Assembly: GCA_019307815.1 (NCBI GenBank)
Contig: JAFDIV010000026.1
Span: 1-54,966, forward strand
Source of the DNA: Deltaproteobacteria bacterium
GTDB lineage: Bacteria; Desulfobacterota; DSM-4660; Desulfatiglandales; Desulfatiglandaceae
Direction: 5' to 3'
Length of the DNA: 54,966 nt
Of the stretch, positions 33,331-42,113 are shown piece after piece. The notes under the pieces are model-generated. The model ran no database searches and was not told where the DNA came from. It saw only the letters and a list, made by a program, of their open reading frames with translations. Each line of letters opens with the position of its first letter. Within the stretch, counting starts at the first letter, position 1. Both the position numbers and the translations under genes were made by a program.

Positions 33331-33466
33331 GCAGTGCTACGCGTCTGAGACTCAACGGGAAATCCTTGTGGCGTTTTTGTCAGAGGTCATGATAGCCAAG
33401 GCTTTTTTCTTGACCGGTGGGACGGCACTTTCTGTATTTTATTTACACCAAAGGAGAGGTCTATGA
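33308..33466 (+). pseudogene. AbiEii-like nucleotidyltransferase toxin, N-terminal fragment
   Basis: 52 aa: MVDPIEDRQCYASETQREIL and AFLSEV, then KAFFLTGGTALSVFYLHQR, the nucleotide-binding start of AbiEii/AbiGii-type enzymes (GGTALxxFYLxHR). The rest of the protein, several hundred residues with the active-site D-x-D, is gone; the frame ends at 33466, overlapping the start codon of the secreted paralog B. The breakpoint is therefore precisely where the next gene begins. Confidence 0.8.
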
Positions 33467-33834
33467 AGCAGTTAGTTCTTGTAGTCTTGTTATTTCCAGC
33501 TGGGATCTCTCCTGCACTGGCTCAGGATACAATCCATCTCCCCTGTGAGGTACTAGAGGTGTCCCCGCACTTCCAAATAGATTCTTCAGCATTGAAACCT
33601 GTTCATTACTTGCTGATACACCATGCTAATGCCTCTGACAGAGTGAGGCTGTCCAGATGGCTTAAATCCCATACTGGAGCCGAAGTTACATTCGTTGTAA
33701 ATAGAGAAGAGTATCATGGGGTATTGTGCCGGATGGCTTACTGCTTTGGCCGCGGACTTCTTATTTTTACAGCACCCGTAAAGGTCAAACCCAGAGACAT
33801 TATTGGCCTAATCCTCCCAGCGCCCTCCAAGTAA
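33463..33834 (+). CDS. small secreted protein, paralog B
   Basis: 123 aa with the ribosome site GGAGAGGT and the ATG at 33463. The signal peptide is different in sequence from paralog A (MKQLVLVVLLFPAGISPALA) but both are cut before Q-(D/E)-T-I-H. The mature part matches paralog A in length, the C-residues (HLPCEVL, GVLCRMAYC) and most positions, including a 116-bp block with a single mismatch. It has replaced the body of the AbiEii gene. Function unknown. Confidence 0.75.
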   Translation: MKQLVLVVLLFPAGISPALAQDTIHLPCEVLEVSPHFQIDSSALKPVHYLLIHHANASDRVRLSRWLKSHTGAEVTFVVNREEYHGVLCRMAYCFGRGLLIFTAPVKVKPRDIIGLILPAPSK

Positions 33835-33941
33835 CCGGGGCACGAAAAAGGCACAAGCCTGCTGAGAATTTTATTTTTCGATTTTTTTGGTATGGTGTTA
33901 TAAAATACGCTGTGTAATTTCGTGGAGATGTTGAATTTTCA

Positions 33942-34676
33942 ATGGTAGACACACTCGCAATATTCAATGACCTTCGGAAGGGCCTGGGCGACGAGGCCGC
34001 AAGCAAGATGGCCCAAATCATCCAAGGGCTTTATGAAGAACTGAGCCAAGCTGTCACAAAAGAAGGCTTTGATGAGCTCAAGGCAGTCGTAAAAGATCTG
34101 GCCGAGGCCCAGCGCAAGACTGAAGAGCGGCTTGACAGACTGGCTGAGCGTGTTGAGGAATTGGCCCAAGCTCAAGCACGAACTGATTCACGTCTTGAGG
34201 AACTGGCCGAGGCTCAGACCCGTACAGAGAATAGGCTTGAAAAACTTATATTCGAGCACAAGAAGACCAGAGAACAGCTTGGAGACCTCTCTCACACAGT
34301 GGGCTATAGACTGGAGGACGATGCAATATGGGCATTGCCTGCCCTTTTGAAGAAGGACTTTGGTATTGAGGTAGATGGCGAGCTGGAAAGAGGTTATGTT
34401 GAGCTCTCACCAGGGCGGTATTTTGAGGTGAACATCTGGGGCTACGCCAGTAAAAATGGAGAAGATCTGGCAATTCTTGGAGAAGCAAAGACTCAACTTA
34501 AGAAAAAGGATGTGGCAGATTTCCTAAAAAGGGTATCCCGCCTCCAGGGTGTTACTGAGAAAAAAATCTTTCCTGTTCTGATCACCTATCAGACATCGCC
34601 AAAGGTTCGCGAGTTTGCCCAGAAGGAGGGTATAAAAATTTACTTCTCCTTTGAATTGAAACCAACAAGATCCTGA
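33942..34676 (+). CDS. DUF3782-like protein: coiled coil plus PD-(D/E)XK-like domain
   Basis: 244 aa. After a short helical start, residues about 45-110 are a long coiled coil with a repeating E-E-L-A-E-A-Q-x-R-T-E-x-R-L unit (KTEERLDRLAERVEELAQAQ, TRTENRLEKLIFEHKKTREQ). The C-terminal part (about 120-240) has GYRLEDDAIW, LAILGEAKTQLKKKDVADFL, and FPVLITYQTSP, which recalls a PD-(D/E)XK nuclease fold (E-x-K). Proteins of this type are common in cyanobacteria, Nitrospirae and deltaproteobacteria, function unknown. Confidence 0.82.
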   Translation: MVDTLAIFNDLRKGLGDEAASKMAQIIQGLYEELSQAVTKEGFDELKAVVKDLAEAQRKTEERLDRLAERVEELAQAQARTDSRLEELAEAQTRTENRLEKLIFEHKKTREQLGDLSHTVGYRLEDDAIWALPALLKKDFGIEVDGELERGYVELSPGRYFEVNIWGYASKNGEDLAILGEAKTQLKKKDVADFLKRVSRLQGVTEKKIFPVLITYQTSPKVREFAQKEGIKIYFSFELKPTRS

Positions 34677-34947
34677 CCCTCGACCCTCACACTCTCGACT
34701 CGAAAATGACGAATATCGAATAACGAATCACGAATGATGAAATCCCCTGCCCGCAGTTCGGTCGCTGCTTGGCCTTTGCCCCTGAGCCTTGAGCCTGGGG
34801 CTGCCACTCTCGGCCAACCGGCTGACCCAACGACCCAATGCTGCCCAGACTCAGTTGCCGAAATGTCTAGTTGACAATGCCCTTCTGATGTCATATCATA
34901 GTATCACATAGATATCATCAGGTGATATCGTTATCGGAGGTCTGATG
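34677..34947 (+). promoter_or_regulatory. Gene-free stretch with promoter and operator of pair 4
   Basis: TTGACA (34871-34876), 17-bp spacer, TATCAT (34894-34899), a good sigma70-type promoter. Directly downstream, GATATCA (34911-34917) is inverted as TGATATC (34923-34929) with TCAGG between; several TATCA boxes precede it. This looks like an autoregulatory operator between the -10 and the antitoxin ATG at 34948. The earlier part, 34680-34860, has degenerate CTCGAC-type repeats only. Confidence 0.65.
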
Positions 34948-35208
34948 ATGAAGGCAATTACTATTAGGGGTATAGATCCCGAAATGGCCGAAAGATTAAA
35001 AAAGTTTGCCTCAAGGCAAAGAAAAAGTATTAATCAGCTAATTTTAGAGATGTTGAGGCAAGAGCTAGGGATGGAAAAGAGAAAAAGATATACGAGGACT
35101 TATGATGATTTAGATGAGCTTTTTGGAAGATGGTCGGATTCGGAGTTTGAACAAATTCAAAGAAGCATTGACGAGGAAAGGAAGATCGATCCTGGATTGT
35201 GGTCATGA
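34948..35208 (+). CDS. RHH antitoxin (VapB-like), pair 4
   Basis: 86 aa from the second ATG at 34948 (GGAGG 7 nt upstream). MKAITIRGIDPEMAERLKKF, then RQRKSINQLILEMLRQELGM forms the RHH. The tail YDDLDELFGRWSDSEFEQIQ is a typical toxin-binding end (E-L-F-G-x-W). Stop overlaps the toxin ATG by 4 nt. Confidence 0.9.
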   Translation: MKAITIRGIDPEMAERLKKFASRQRKSINQLILEMLRQELGMEKRKRYTRTYDDLDELFGRWSDSEFEQIQRSIDEERKIDPGLWS

Positions 35209-35591
35209 GACGGCTGTTAATCGATACGAATATCTATTCTTATGCATTGAAAGGAGATAATGATGTTGTAGATGTGCTTCGGAGGGTGGAAGAAATAGGG
35301 TTTTCCGTAATTAGTATTGGAGAGCTGCTTACAGGATTCAAGAGGGCGGGCAAGGAGGAGAAGAACAGGTTGGAACTCGGGAAATTCTTAGACAGCCCGC
35401 GTGTGGTTATTTATTCCGTAAATGAGCACACGGCTGAATGCTATGCCGAAGTTTTAAATAATCTGAGAAAGATCGGAAGACCTGTTCCGACGAATGATAT
35501 CTGGATTGCGGCTATAGCATTCCAACACGGTTTAAAGTTGTTTACAAAAGATGCGCACTTCAAGGATATCCCCGGGCTTTTTTTGCTCTAG
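35205..35591 (+). CDS. PIN-domain toxin (VapC-like), pair 4
   Basis: 128 aa from ATG 35205 inside the antitoxin stop (ATGA); a GTG two codons earlier is possible. Acids: RRLLIDTNIYSYAL, ISIGELLTGF (E), TNDIWIAAIA (D), LFTKDAHF (D). Standard VapC length and order. Confidence 0.93.
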   Translation: MRRLLIDTNIYSYALKGDNDVVDVLRRVEEIGFSVISIGELLTGFKRAGKEEKNRLELGKFLDSPRVVIYSVNEHTAECYAEVLNNLRKIGRPVPTNDIWIAAIAFQHGLKLFTKDAHFKDIPGLFLL

Positions 35592-35728
35592 CCTCGTAGC
35601 CTCTTATATATGAGTGGTTTGAAAAACACTTGGATCTTATTGGGCTTTTCAAATAGTATCGCCGCAAATCGCCACCCATATAGTAAATCTTACTTTACAA
35701 AAAGTATGACTATATATAAAATAGCTGC

Positions 35729-36895
35729 ATGATAAAGCCTAGAACAATATTTGACCTCATTGAGCCGTACTTGCATTCTCCTGAAGCCATTGTAATTACG
35801 GGCATGCGGAGGACCGGAAAGACAACGCTTTTGAATTGGGCCTATGAGCAGATCAATTCCCAGAACAAGATATTCTTAGATCTTGAGAATCCCTTGAACA
35901 GAAAGTATTTTGAGGAAGAAAATTACGAACGTATTAAGGGCACATTTGAACTCCTAGGAATTGATTTTGGGCAAAGGCCCTTTGTATTTCTGGACGAAAT
36001 CCAGTTCGTCAAAAACATTCCTTCTATCGTTAAATACTTTATTGACCACTACGGGATTAAGTTTTTTTTGACAGGCTCTGCGAGCTTTTATCTGAAGAAT
36101 CTGTTTACCGAGCCTCTTGCAGGGAGAAAATACGTCTTTGAAATTTATCCTCTAACCTTTGGAGAATTTTTGGTTTTTAAGGATGTAAAGATCAATGTCC
36201 CGCAGCGGAGCGGTCTGAGCAAGGCCATCTATGAGACGCTCTCGCCATTGTACGAAGAGTATCTTTTGTTTGGTGGATTTCCGGGGGTGGTGTTAAAGAC
36301 GAGCAAGGATGAAAAATTAAGGGCACTTGATGACATATTCTCTTCATTCTTTCAATTAGAGGTACTTCACCTGGGCGATTTCAAACGAAATGAAGCCATC
36401 AGAGATCTAATTCTTTTGCTGGCCCAGAGGATTGGCACCAAACTCGATATCAAAAGGCTATCCAAGGAGCTAGGTGTGTCCTGGTCAACACTGAAAGAAT
36501 ATATATCATTTTTGGAAGGTACTTATTTCATTGGGCTCATACGACCGTTTAGTAGAGGCAGAGATACAGAGATAAGGAAGGCGCCGAAGGTGTATTTGTG
36601 TGATTGCGGACTTGCAAATCACTTAGTGAAACTAGAGATAGGGCCAATTTTTGAAAACTGTGTTTTTCAGAACCTGAGGGTAAGGGGAAATCTCAATTAT
36701 TACCAGAAAAAAACGGGCGTGGAAATTGACTTTATCCTAAACAAGGAAGTTGCATACGAAGCCAAGGTAAGGCCTTATGATTCTGACGTCCGAAAGTTAA
36801 AACGGATGGCGAAAGAACTAGGTCTTCAGGAATACACGATTGTCTCAAAGGAATACTGTGATATAGAAAATACGATATTTGGCTTCCAATTGTGA
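35729..36895 (+). CDS. ATP-binding protein with DUF4143 domain
   Basis: 388 aa. Walker A in ITGMRRTGKTTLL (about 24-36), Walker B FVFLDEIQFVKN, a sensor-like FFLTGSASFYL, the GRKYVFEIYPLTFGEFL motif of the AAA_14 family and a DUF4143 C-terminal domain with winged helix (KRLSKELGVSWSTLKEYISFL), YLCDCGLANHL and an E-x-D-F nuclease-like strand (VEIDFILNKE, YEAKVRP). Widespread proteins of unknown role, often encoded with toxin-antitoxin genes. It has its own AT-rich upstream, TATATATAAAAT near 35710. Confidence 0.9.
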   Translation: MIKPRTIFDLIEPYLHSPEAIVITGMRRTGKTTLLNWAYEQINSQNKIFLDLENPLNRKYFEEENYERIKGTFELLGIDFGQRPFVFLDEIQFVKNIPSIVKYFIDHYGIKFFLTGSASFYLKNLFTEPLAGRKYVFEIYPLTFGEFLVFKDVKINVPQRSGLSKAIYETLSPLYEEYLLFGGFPGVVLKTSKDEKLRALDDIFSSFFQLEVLHLGDFKRNEAIRDLILLLAQRIGTKLDIKRLSKELGVSWSTLKEYISFLEGTYFIGLIRPFSRGRDTEIRKAPKVYLCDCGLANHLVKLEIGPIFENCVFQNLRVRGNLNYYQKKTGVEIDFILNKEVAYEAKVRPYDSDVRKLKRMAKELGLQEYTIVSKEYCDIENTIFGFQL

Positions 36896-37257
36896 ACACT
36901 CATTTGAGGCCCCCGAACCGTCTTCCTTTGTATTTACCACATCCTTTCTTAGCTCCTGTCTCTTTATTTCAGCTGACAGCTGATAGCCGAAAGCTAATAG
37001 CTTCTTTTGTCTTCTGCCTCCTAACTTTTGAGTCTGGAGCCAATGACCCAATGACTCTCGACCCCCTGACCCCCAACTCGTTAACAAGTCGTTGTTATGA
37101 GAGGGAGCCAGAAGAGTCAATGGGAGATGTAAGGATCTGAGGGGTCTGATCCAATGTGAAACGATGGTGCCGACATTTACCACCGCAGGATTTTTGATTG
37201 GCAGTTGGGAGGAAATGTATTACAAAAATAACAAGATTCGTAATACCGGAGGCTAAC
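36896..37257. repeat. Gene-free stretch of intergenic repeat fragments
   Basis: Copies of the AGCTGACAGCTGATAGC unit (about 36967-37003) and degenerate ATGACCCAATGACTCTCGACC-type units (about 37039-37085, quoted in part). The region just before the next gene has no clear promoter. No gene is supported. Confidence 0.5.
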
Positions 37258-37488
37258 ATGCCTATAGTAACATCCACGATAAAGGGCCAGATTGTTATTC
37301 CCGCAGAAATTCGGGCGAAATTTAAGATCAGGAAGGGCACGCAAGTCAACGTTTACGAAGATGGAAACAGGATCATTGTGGAACCCCTTACACATGACCC
37401 AGTTGAAGAAGGGCGGGGTATGCTGAAGACAAGAGGGAAGATCTTGAAAGCCCTTGTAGAGGATAGGCAGAAGGAAGCGGAGCTGTGA
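37258..37488 (+). CDS. AbrB/MazE-type antitoxin, pair 5
   Basis: 76 aa from the ATG at 37258 (GGAGG 5 nt upstream); the frame to 37198 is an unlikely extension. SpoVT-AbrB swapped-hairpin: TSTIKGQIVIPAEIRAKFKI plus KGTQVNVYEDGNRIIVEPL. The acidic tail (EEGRGMLKTR) contacts the toxin. Four-nt overlap with the toxin's GTG. Confidence 0.92.
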   Translation: MPIVTSTIKGQIVIPAEIRAKFKIRKGTQVNVYEDGNRIIVEPLTHDPVEEGRGMLKTRGKILKALVEDRQKEAEL

Positions 37489-37892
37489 AAAAATATGTGA
37501 TGGATAGTTTTGCGATGATCGCGTTTTTCGAGGATGAGCCGGGGGCTGACAGGGTAGCAGAGATTTTGAAGTCACTCATGGCTCGGAAAGCAAAGGCATA
37601 CATGTCGGTGATCAACTGGGGTGAGGTTTACTGCAATACCCTGAGAGAGGAAGGTGTGGAAACTGCAGAGAAAGTGATTGAACAACTCCGAAAGTATCCC
37701 ATTGAATTAGTAGATGCTGACCTAAAATTGACATATGAAGCAGCCAAATTGAAAGGGAGGTACAAGATAGCTTATGCTGATTGTTTTGCTGCGGCCCTTT
37801 CACGGAAACTAAACGCAGTAATAGTTACTGGCGATCCTGAATTCAGGAAACTTGGGGACGAATATTCAATTCAATGGCTTAAAGCCAATTGA
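37485..37892 (+). CDS. PIN-domain toxin (VapC-like), pair 5
   Basis: 135 aa, GTG start inside the antitoxin stop (GTGA). KKYVMDSFAMIAFFEDEP has Asp and two acidic residues, then MSVINWGEVYCNTL with the Glu, KIAYADCFAAALS with Asp, and VIVTGDPEFRKL with the final Asp. This type regularly pairs with AbrB-family antitoxins. Confidence 0.92.
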   Translation: MKKYVMDSFAMIAFFEDEPGADRVAEILKSLMARKAKAYMSVINWGEVYCNTLREEGVETAEKVIEQLRKYPIELVDADLKLTYEAAKLKGRYKIAYADCFAAALSRKLNAVIVTGDPEFRKLGDEYSIQWLKAN

Positions 37893-38453
37893 AACCTCCC
37901 TGCCTCCACAAGGCGTAAATACCGCTACTCCTCCTCCTGATTATCCGCCCTGCGTGAAGTTATTGAGGAAGCGACTAGGATATCGAAAACTTCCCAACAG
38001 TGAGGGACATGTAGCAACGCAGGAAGCTGTGAAATTGAGAGCACTGAATGTGCCTTTTAGTACACACCAAGTTTCCTTTTCTGCAAATATCCCGGCACCA
38101 CATCTGTTGTCTAATTACCACATTCTTTCCTAGCTCCTTTTTCCTTGAGCCTTTAACCTTTTTTCTCCCGCCCTGCAGGCGGGCTGCTGACGGCTGATCG
38201 CTGATAGCTTTACTCTGGCACACAAATTGCTTCAATCATGGTCAGGTTCTGAGGGCTCTTTGGAAGGAATGAGTTGAGTTGTTGGATCCACTGCCGATTT
38301 TCATAGATATTGGACTGTTAATCTCACGACTTGCTGATTCGATGACCCAATAGACTCTACGACTCAACGAACCCAATAAACCCAATAAACTCAACAAACC
38401 CAACGAACTCAAGTAACTCAACAAACGAAAAAACTGTTTCAGGAGCAAATAGG
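37893..38453. repeat. 561-bp gene-free stretch with tandem-repeat tail
   Basis: About 38156-38215 has the CCCGCCCTGCAGGCGGG inverted repeat and GCTGACGGCTGATCGCTGATAGC. About 38340-38428 is a run of degenerate 9-10-mers (ACTCAACGA, ACCCAATAA, ACTCAACAA, ACCCAACGA) leading into the ribosome site of the next gene. I see no gene; short frames there are low-complexity products of the repeats. Confidence 0.55.
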
Positions 38454-39509
38454 ATGAAACACGCAACCAGAATCATTTGTTCCATGTTCTTGTTTGTAAT
38501 AGGAATCCCAGCCTTGGCCCTGGCAGGTTCAGCCACCCTACATTGGCAGGCCAACACCGAGCCGGATTTGGCTGGCTATAGAATTTACTACGGGACCTCA
38601 TCCCGTTCTTATGGTCCATATATACCCGTTGACAAGAACACCACGAGTTACACCATAAACAACCTGACCGAAGGCCAAACCTACTATTTCGCCCTCACCG
38701 CAGTGGATACCTCCGGCAATGAGAGTGGGTATTCCAAAGAAGTGTCAAAGAGCATTTCTTCCAATAATCAAACTGCCACTTCTACACTCACTGAATTTGT
38801 AACTCAATTTTATAGGGAAGCTTTGGGAAGAGACGCAAGCAGTGCAGAGCTTAACGGTTGGGTTGATTTATTGATTAATGGCTCCATAGGAGGAGCTGGT
38901 GTTGCTCGTGGTTTTATACTGAGTGATGAATTTAGTAGGAGAAGTACAACGAATGAGGAATATGTGACCATTTTGTACAGAGCCCTTTTAGGACGTGATC
39001 CAGATCAGAGTGGTTTTCAAGGGTACGTGAGCTTACTCAACCAGGGAGTTAGCCGAGGACAAGTATTAGAATGGTTCATAGGATCCCAAGAATTCCAATA
39101 CGTTTGCCAGAATACAGGGATTATGGTCAATTCCGGAGGACAGCCTCAAATTCTCCGATCTCAGATAGAAACATTCATAAATAAATATTATAATGAAGCT
39201 TTAGGAAGGAATGCAAGCAGTGCAGAAATTAATGGATGGGTTGACTTGTTAATTAACGGCTCCATAGGAGGAGCTGATGTTGCTCGTGGTTTTATACTGA
39301 GTGATGAATTTAGTAGGAGAGGTACAACGAATGAGGAATATGTAAGGATTTTGTACAGAGCCCTTTTAGGACGTGATCCAGATCAAGGTGGTTTTCAAGG
39401 GTATGTGAGCCTACTCAACCAGGGAGTTAGCCGGAGGCAAATATTAGAATGGTTCATAGGCTCTCAGGAATTTGCTAACGTTTGTAGTACATACGGGATC
39501 AAAAGGTAA
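38454..39509 (+). CDS. secreted protein: FN3 domain plus two DUF4214 repeats
   Basis: 351 aa. Signal peptide to about residue 24 (cleavage near ALALAG). A fibronectin type III domain follows at about 25-100 (LHWQANTEPDLAGYRIYYG, YTINNLTEGQTYYFALTAVD). Then two DUF4214 units of about 105 aa, starting near 112 and 238, each with FYREALGRDASSAELNGWVD, GFILSDEFSRR, LYRALLGRDPDQ and FIGSQEF. DUF4214 resembles phycobilisome-linker domains and is found in secreted adhesin-like proteins. AGGAG precedes the ATG. It opens the polysaccharide block. Confidence 0.9.
   Translation: MKHATRIICSMFLFVIGIPALALAGSATLHWQANTEPDLAGYRIYYGTSSRSYGPYIPVDKNTTSYTINNLTEGQTYYFALTAVDTSGNESGYSKEVSKSISSNNQTATSTLTEFVTQFYREALGRDASSAELNGWVDLLINGSIGGAGVARGFILSDEFSRRSTTNEEYVTILYRALLGRDPDQSGFQGYVSLLNQGVSRGQVLEWFIGSQEFQYVCQNTGIMVNSGGQPQILRSQIETFINKYYNEALGRNASSAEINGWVDLLINGSIGGADVARGFILSDEFSRRGTTNEEYVRILYRALLGRDPDQGGFQGYVSLLNQGVSRRQILEWFIGSQEFANVCSTYGIKR
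38790..39483 (+). repeat. In-frame direct repeat inside the DUF4214 gene
   Basis: Two units of roughly 315 bp, offset by 378 bp (126 codons), for example GCTCCATAGGAGGAGCT and TTTTATACTGAGTGATGAAT are found in both. Similarity at the DNA level shows recent duplication. Confidence 0.75.
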
Positions 39510-39817
39510 CATAGGGCGCTTTCGTTGTTCCTGGTAGAAGAGAGGCTGTCTTTAAACAAAAGAGCGTGTCAGATCACTATTCAAGTCTTTTCCAGCCTAC
39601 CATCATACATTTTTGACATTGAGTCCAATATGTTTAGGCTATTTTAGCGTCTACCTAATCACGCCCAAAAGCCTTGCACGGCATTTGAATACCTCCTTTA
39701 GGCCGTTGCTCCTGCATATTCTACCTGCCGGCAATTTGTTTGTTTTTTATTTTGCTTCGTGGCCCCATACCTAAAAGAGGTGAAGCCTTTAAAGGGATAG
39801 ACTTATAAGTCAGTTTT
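39510..39817. other. Gene-free stretch before the large membrane protein
   Basis: No gene is recognised. A TTGACA (39613-39618) with a weak TAGGCT 16 bp further is the only promoter-like feature. AT-rich towards the next start codon. Confidence 0.35.
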
Positions 39818-42013
39818 ATGGAGAATACAGGTAAGGCAATAATATTTAGGCATGAGCCGGAGAGACGAGAGCCTTCCTGTGAAGGATTTTTTTGTAAAGG
39901 GTTGCTCTTTTCTTCTTTTTTCTTATTACTTGTCATTTTTTTCATCTTTTATCGTTTCTTTTTTCTTTCAGGCATGGAAAATGTCCCCGGAAATCTGGGC
40001 GATTCACGCTTGAACTTATTCATTATGGAACACTGGTTCAGGTATTTTCGGGGTGAGGCGGATTTGTTGTCGCCACCCATGTTTTTCCCTGTTAAACATA
40101 CCTTAGGATATACAGACGCCCTATTTTTGTTTTCTTTACCCTATAGTCTTTTCAGGCTAGCAGGTCTGGACATGTTTACGGCTTACCAGTTTACCTTACT
40201 ACTTATCCATATGCTAGGCCTGTACGGGTTATTCTATTTTTTATTAATGATAATGGGATTTCATCCTTTTTCTGCCGTCTCAGGCAGTGTGATTGGTATG
40301 CTCTCCAATTCTTTATATTTGGCGATGCATCATACTCAGTTACTGGCCATAGGGTTCCTGCCGATTTTGATGATTTTGGGCGTGAGGTTTTTGCAGAATC
40401 ATAATGAGAAGGCTTCGAAGAGACTTCCTTATGGCATTGGTTTTATTCTATTGTTATCCGCGCTTTTTATAACAGGGTTTTATACTGCTTGGTTTTTCTG
40501 TTTATTACTTGGGTTATTTTGGTGTGTATATTTGCTAGTGCAAAGAATATTTTATGAACAAAAAAAGTTGGCTGATTTAATTCAATGGTCGAAGTGCCAT
40601 TTCAAAGAAATCCTTTTTTATTTTTTTGTGTTTATATTGGCTATGATTCCATTTTTCATAATATATCTACCAGTAGCCGTTGAATTTGGCCCACGCCCCC
40701 GTTGGGAGGTGGCCTGCATGCTGCCGACCCCGATAGATTTTTTAAACGTAGGTAAAGATAATTTGGTATGGGGAAAGCTATTTGGGACATACCTTTCCGA
40801 TTTGGCTAATCGACCCTATTGGGTGGAGCTTTTGTTTGGGCTACCGTTGTTTACATTTCTGGCGTTCATTTTAAGCAGTTGGGCACTGCTAAGACTCTGT
40901 GTTCGGAAAAAGGACTTAGCAGCCAAAGGGAAAGGGATCGAAGATGCAAATCTATCAATTTACTTTTCCTTATGCTTAACCGTACTGCTTATGTGGTTTT
41001 TGCTGCTTAGGCTCGGTAGCAAGACATCGGTATGGTGGATTATTTATGAGGTTGTTCCGGGCGCTGCTGCAATAAGAGCAGTTTTTAGAATTCAACTTGT
41101 ATTAGGGATTGCCGTAGGTATAGTTGTTGCGTGGGGATTCTCGTATATTTTGGCAAGGGTGAGGTTTGCTTCGCAGCGTGGAACAATGATCGTTTCAATA
41201 AGCCTGTGCTTTTTCTTTCTCCTTGTTGAACAGATAAATTTGGGAAATGCTTTTAACTTTTCGAAGAGTACCCAATTGAATTTCTTAAGCCACGTACCTA
41301 ATCCTCCCAAAGGATGCAATGTGTTTTACATCAAGCCTGACAAAAGAAAGCCCTTTTGGGAGCTATCAATTGATGCGCTTCTTATCGCTCAATCAAAGAA
41401 TCTCTATACGATAAATGGTTATAGTGGATTATTCCCGAAGGGATATGGGCTCATCAATATTAATGATCCCAGTTTCTCTTTTTACTTAAAGCTTTGGATT
41501 GGGAAACAGAAAATTTTCGGAAAAATTGCGGCCTATGACCGAAGAGAAAATAGGTGGACGCAAGAGGAAATCCGACCCTCAGAAATCCCTAAGCCGATTT
41601 TGAGGCCGCTGAAAAAGGGTGAATTCAAGGCTGCTATTACAGTGATAGATCCTCCTAGGGTGTTTTCGGTTATGGAAAAAAGACAAATTAAAGTATCGGT
41701 TAAGAATATGAGCGAGCTTATTTTTACTAGCCTTGGCGACAAAAAAGGTCGGTACGGCATAAAATTGGCCTACCAGTGGATCAATGAGAAAGGGGATGGG
41801 CTTGGGTTTAATAACAGATACCAACTTTATGAATTAAGGCCTGGCCAGCAGAAAGTTTTTGATGTAGAAGTTTCTGCTCCGGCGTGTCCCGGAAACTATA
41901 TATTGGAGTTTGACCTTGTGCAGGAAATGGTGGCTTGGTTTAGGGAAATGGGGAATCAGACAGCGAGGGTTCCTATATATGTCCTCCCTGCAGTAGGTAA
42001 CCGCAAGAATTGA
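39818..42013 (+). CDS. large polytopic membrane protein (YfhO/GT-C-like) with periplasmic C-terminal domain
   Basis: 731 aa. Roughly a dozen hydrophobic segments run between residues 25 and 480, starting with GLLFSSFFLLLVIFFIFYRF; long loops lie between them. An acidic loop after the first helix (NVPGNLGDSRLNLFIMEHW) resembles the D-x-R/E-D active site of GT-C glycosyltransferases, which use lipid-linked sugars. The last 130 residues form a soluble beta-rich domain (PPRVFSVMEKRQIKVSVKN, LRPGQQKVFDVEVSAPACP) like an immunoglobulin-type fold. No ribosome site is obvious. Function is a guess: transfer or modification of the glycan. Confidence 0.65.
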   Translation: MENTGKAIIFRHEPERREPSCEGFFCKGLLFSSFFLLLVIFFIFYRFFFLSGMENVPGNLGDSRLNLFIMEHWFRYFRGEADLLSPPMFFPVKHTLGYTDALFLFSLPYSLFRLAGLDMFTAYQFTLLLIHMLGLYGLFYFLLMIMGFHPFSAVSGSVIGMLSNSLYLAMHHTQLLAIGFLPILMILGVRFLQNHNEKASKRLPYGIGFILLLSALFITGFYTAWFFCLLLGLFWCVYLLVQRIFYEQKKLADLIQWSKCHFKEILFYFFVFILAMIPFFIIYLPVAVEFGPRPRWEVACMLPTPIDFLNVGKDNLVWGKLFGTYLSDLANRPYWVELLFGLPLFTFLAFILSSWALLRLCVRKKDLAAKGKGIEDANLSIYFSLCLTVLLMWFLLLRLGSKTSVWWIIYEVVPGAAAIRAVFRIQLVLGIAVGIVVAWGFSYILARVRFASQRGTMIVSISLCFFFLLVEQINLGNAFNFSKSTQLNFLSHVPNPPKGCNVFYIKPDKRKPFWELSIDALLIAQSKNLYTINGYSGLFPKGYGLININDPSFSFYLKLWIGKQKIFGKIAAYDRRENRWTQEEIRPSEIPKPILRPLKKGEFKAAITVIDPPRVFSVMEKRQIKVSVKNMSELIFTSLGDKKGRYGIKLAYQWINEKGDGLGFNNRYQLYELRPGQQKVFDVEVSAPACPGNYILEFDLVQEMVAWFREMGNQTARVPIYVLPAVGNRKN

Positions 42014-42113
42014 CAAGATTGAAATCTACCGAGAAGATCGTATAAGGACGGAGAATAATCATGATAGAAAGGGGTGTCACTGGGGAAAAATTTGAGCCTT
42101 AAGGGGGTTGTTG

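Noticed and set aside
38340..38428. Possible CRISPR array
   Set aside because: Units are 8-11 bp, degenerate and without spacers; no cas genes in the window.
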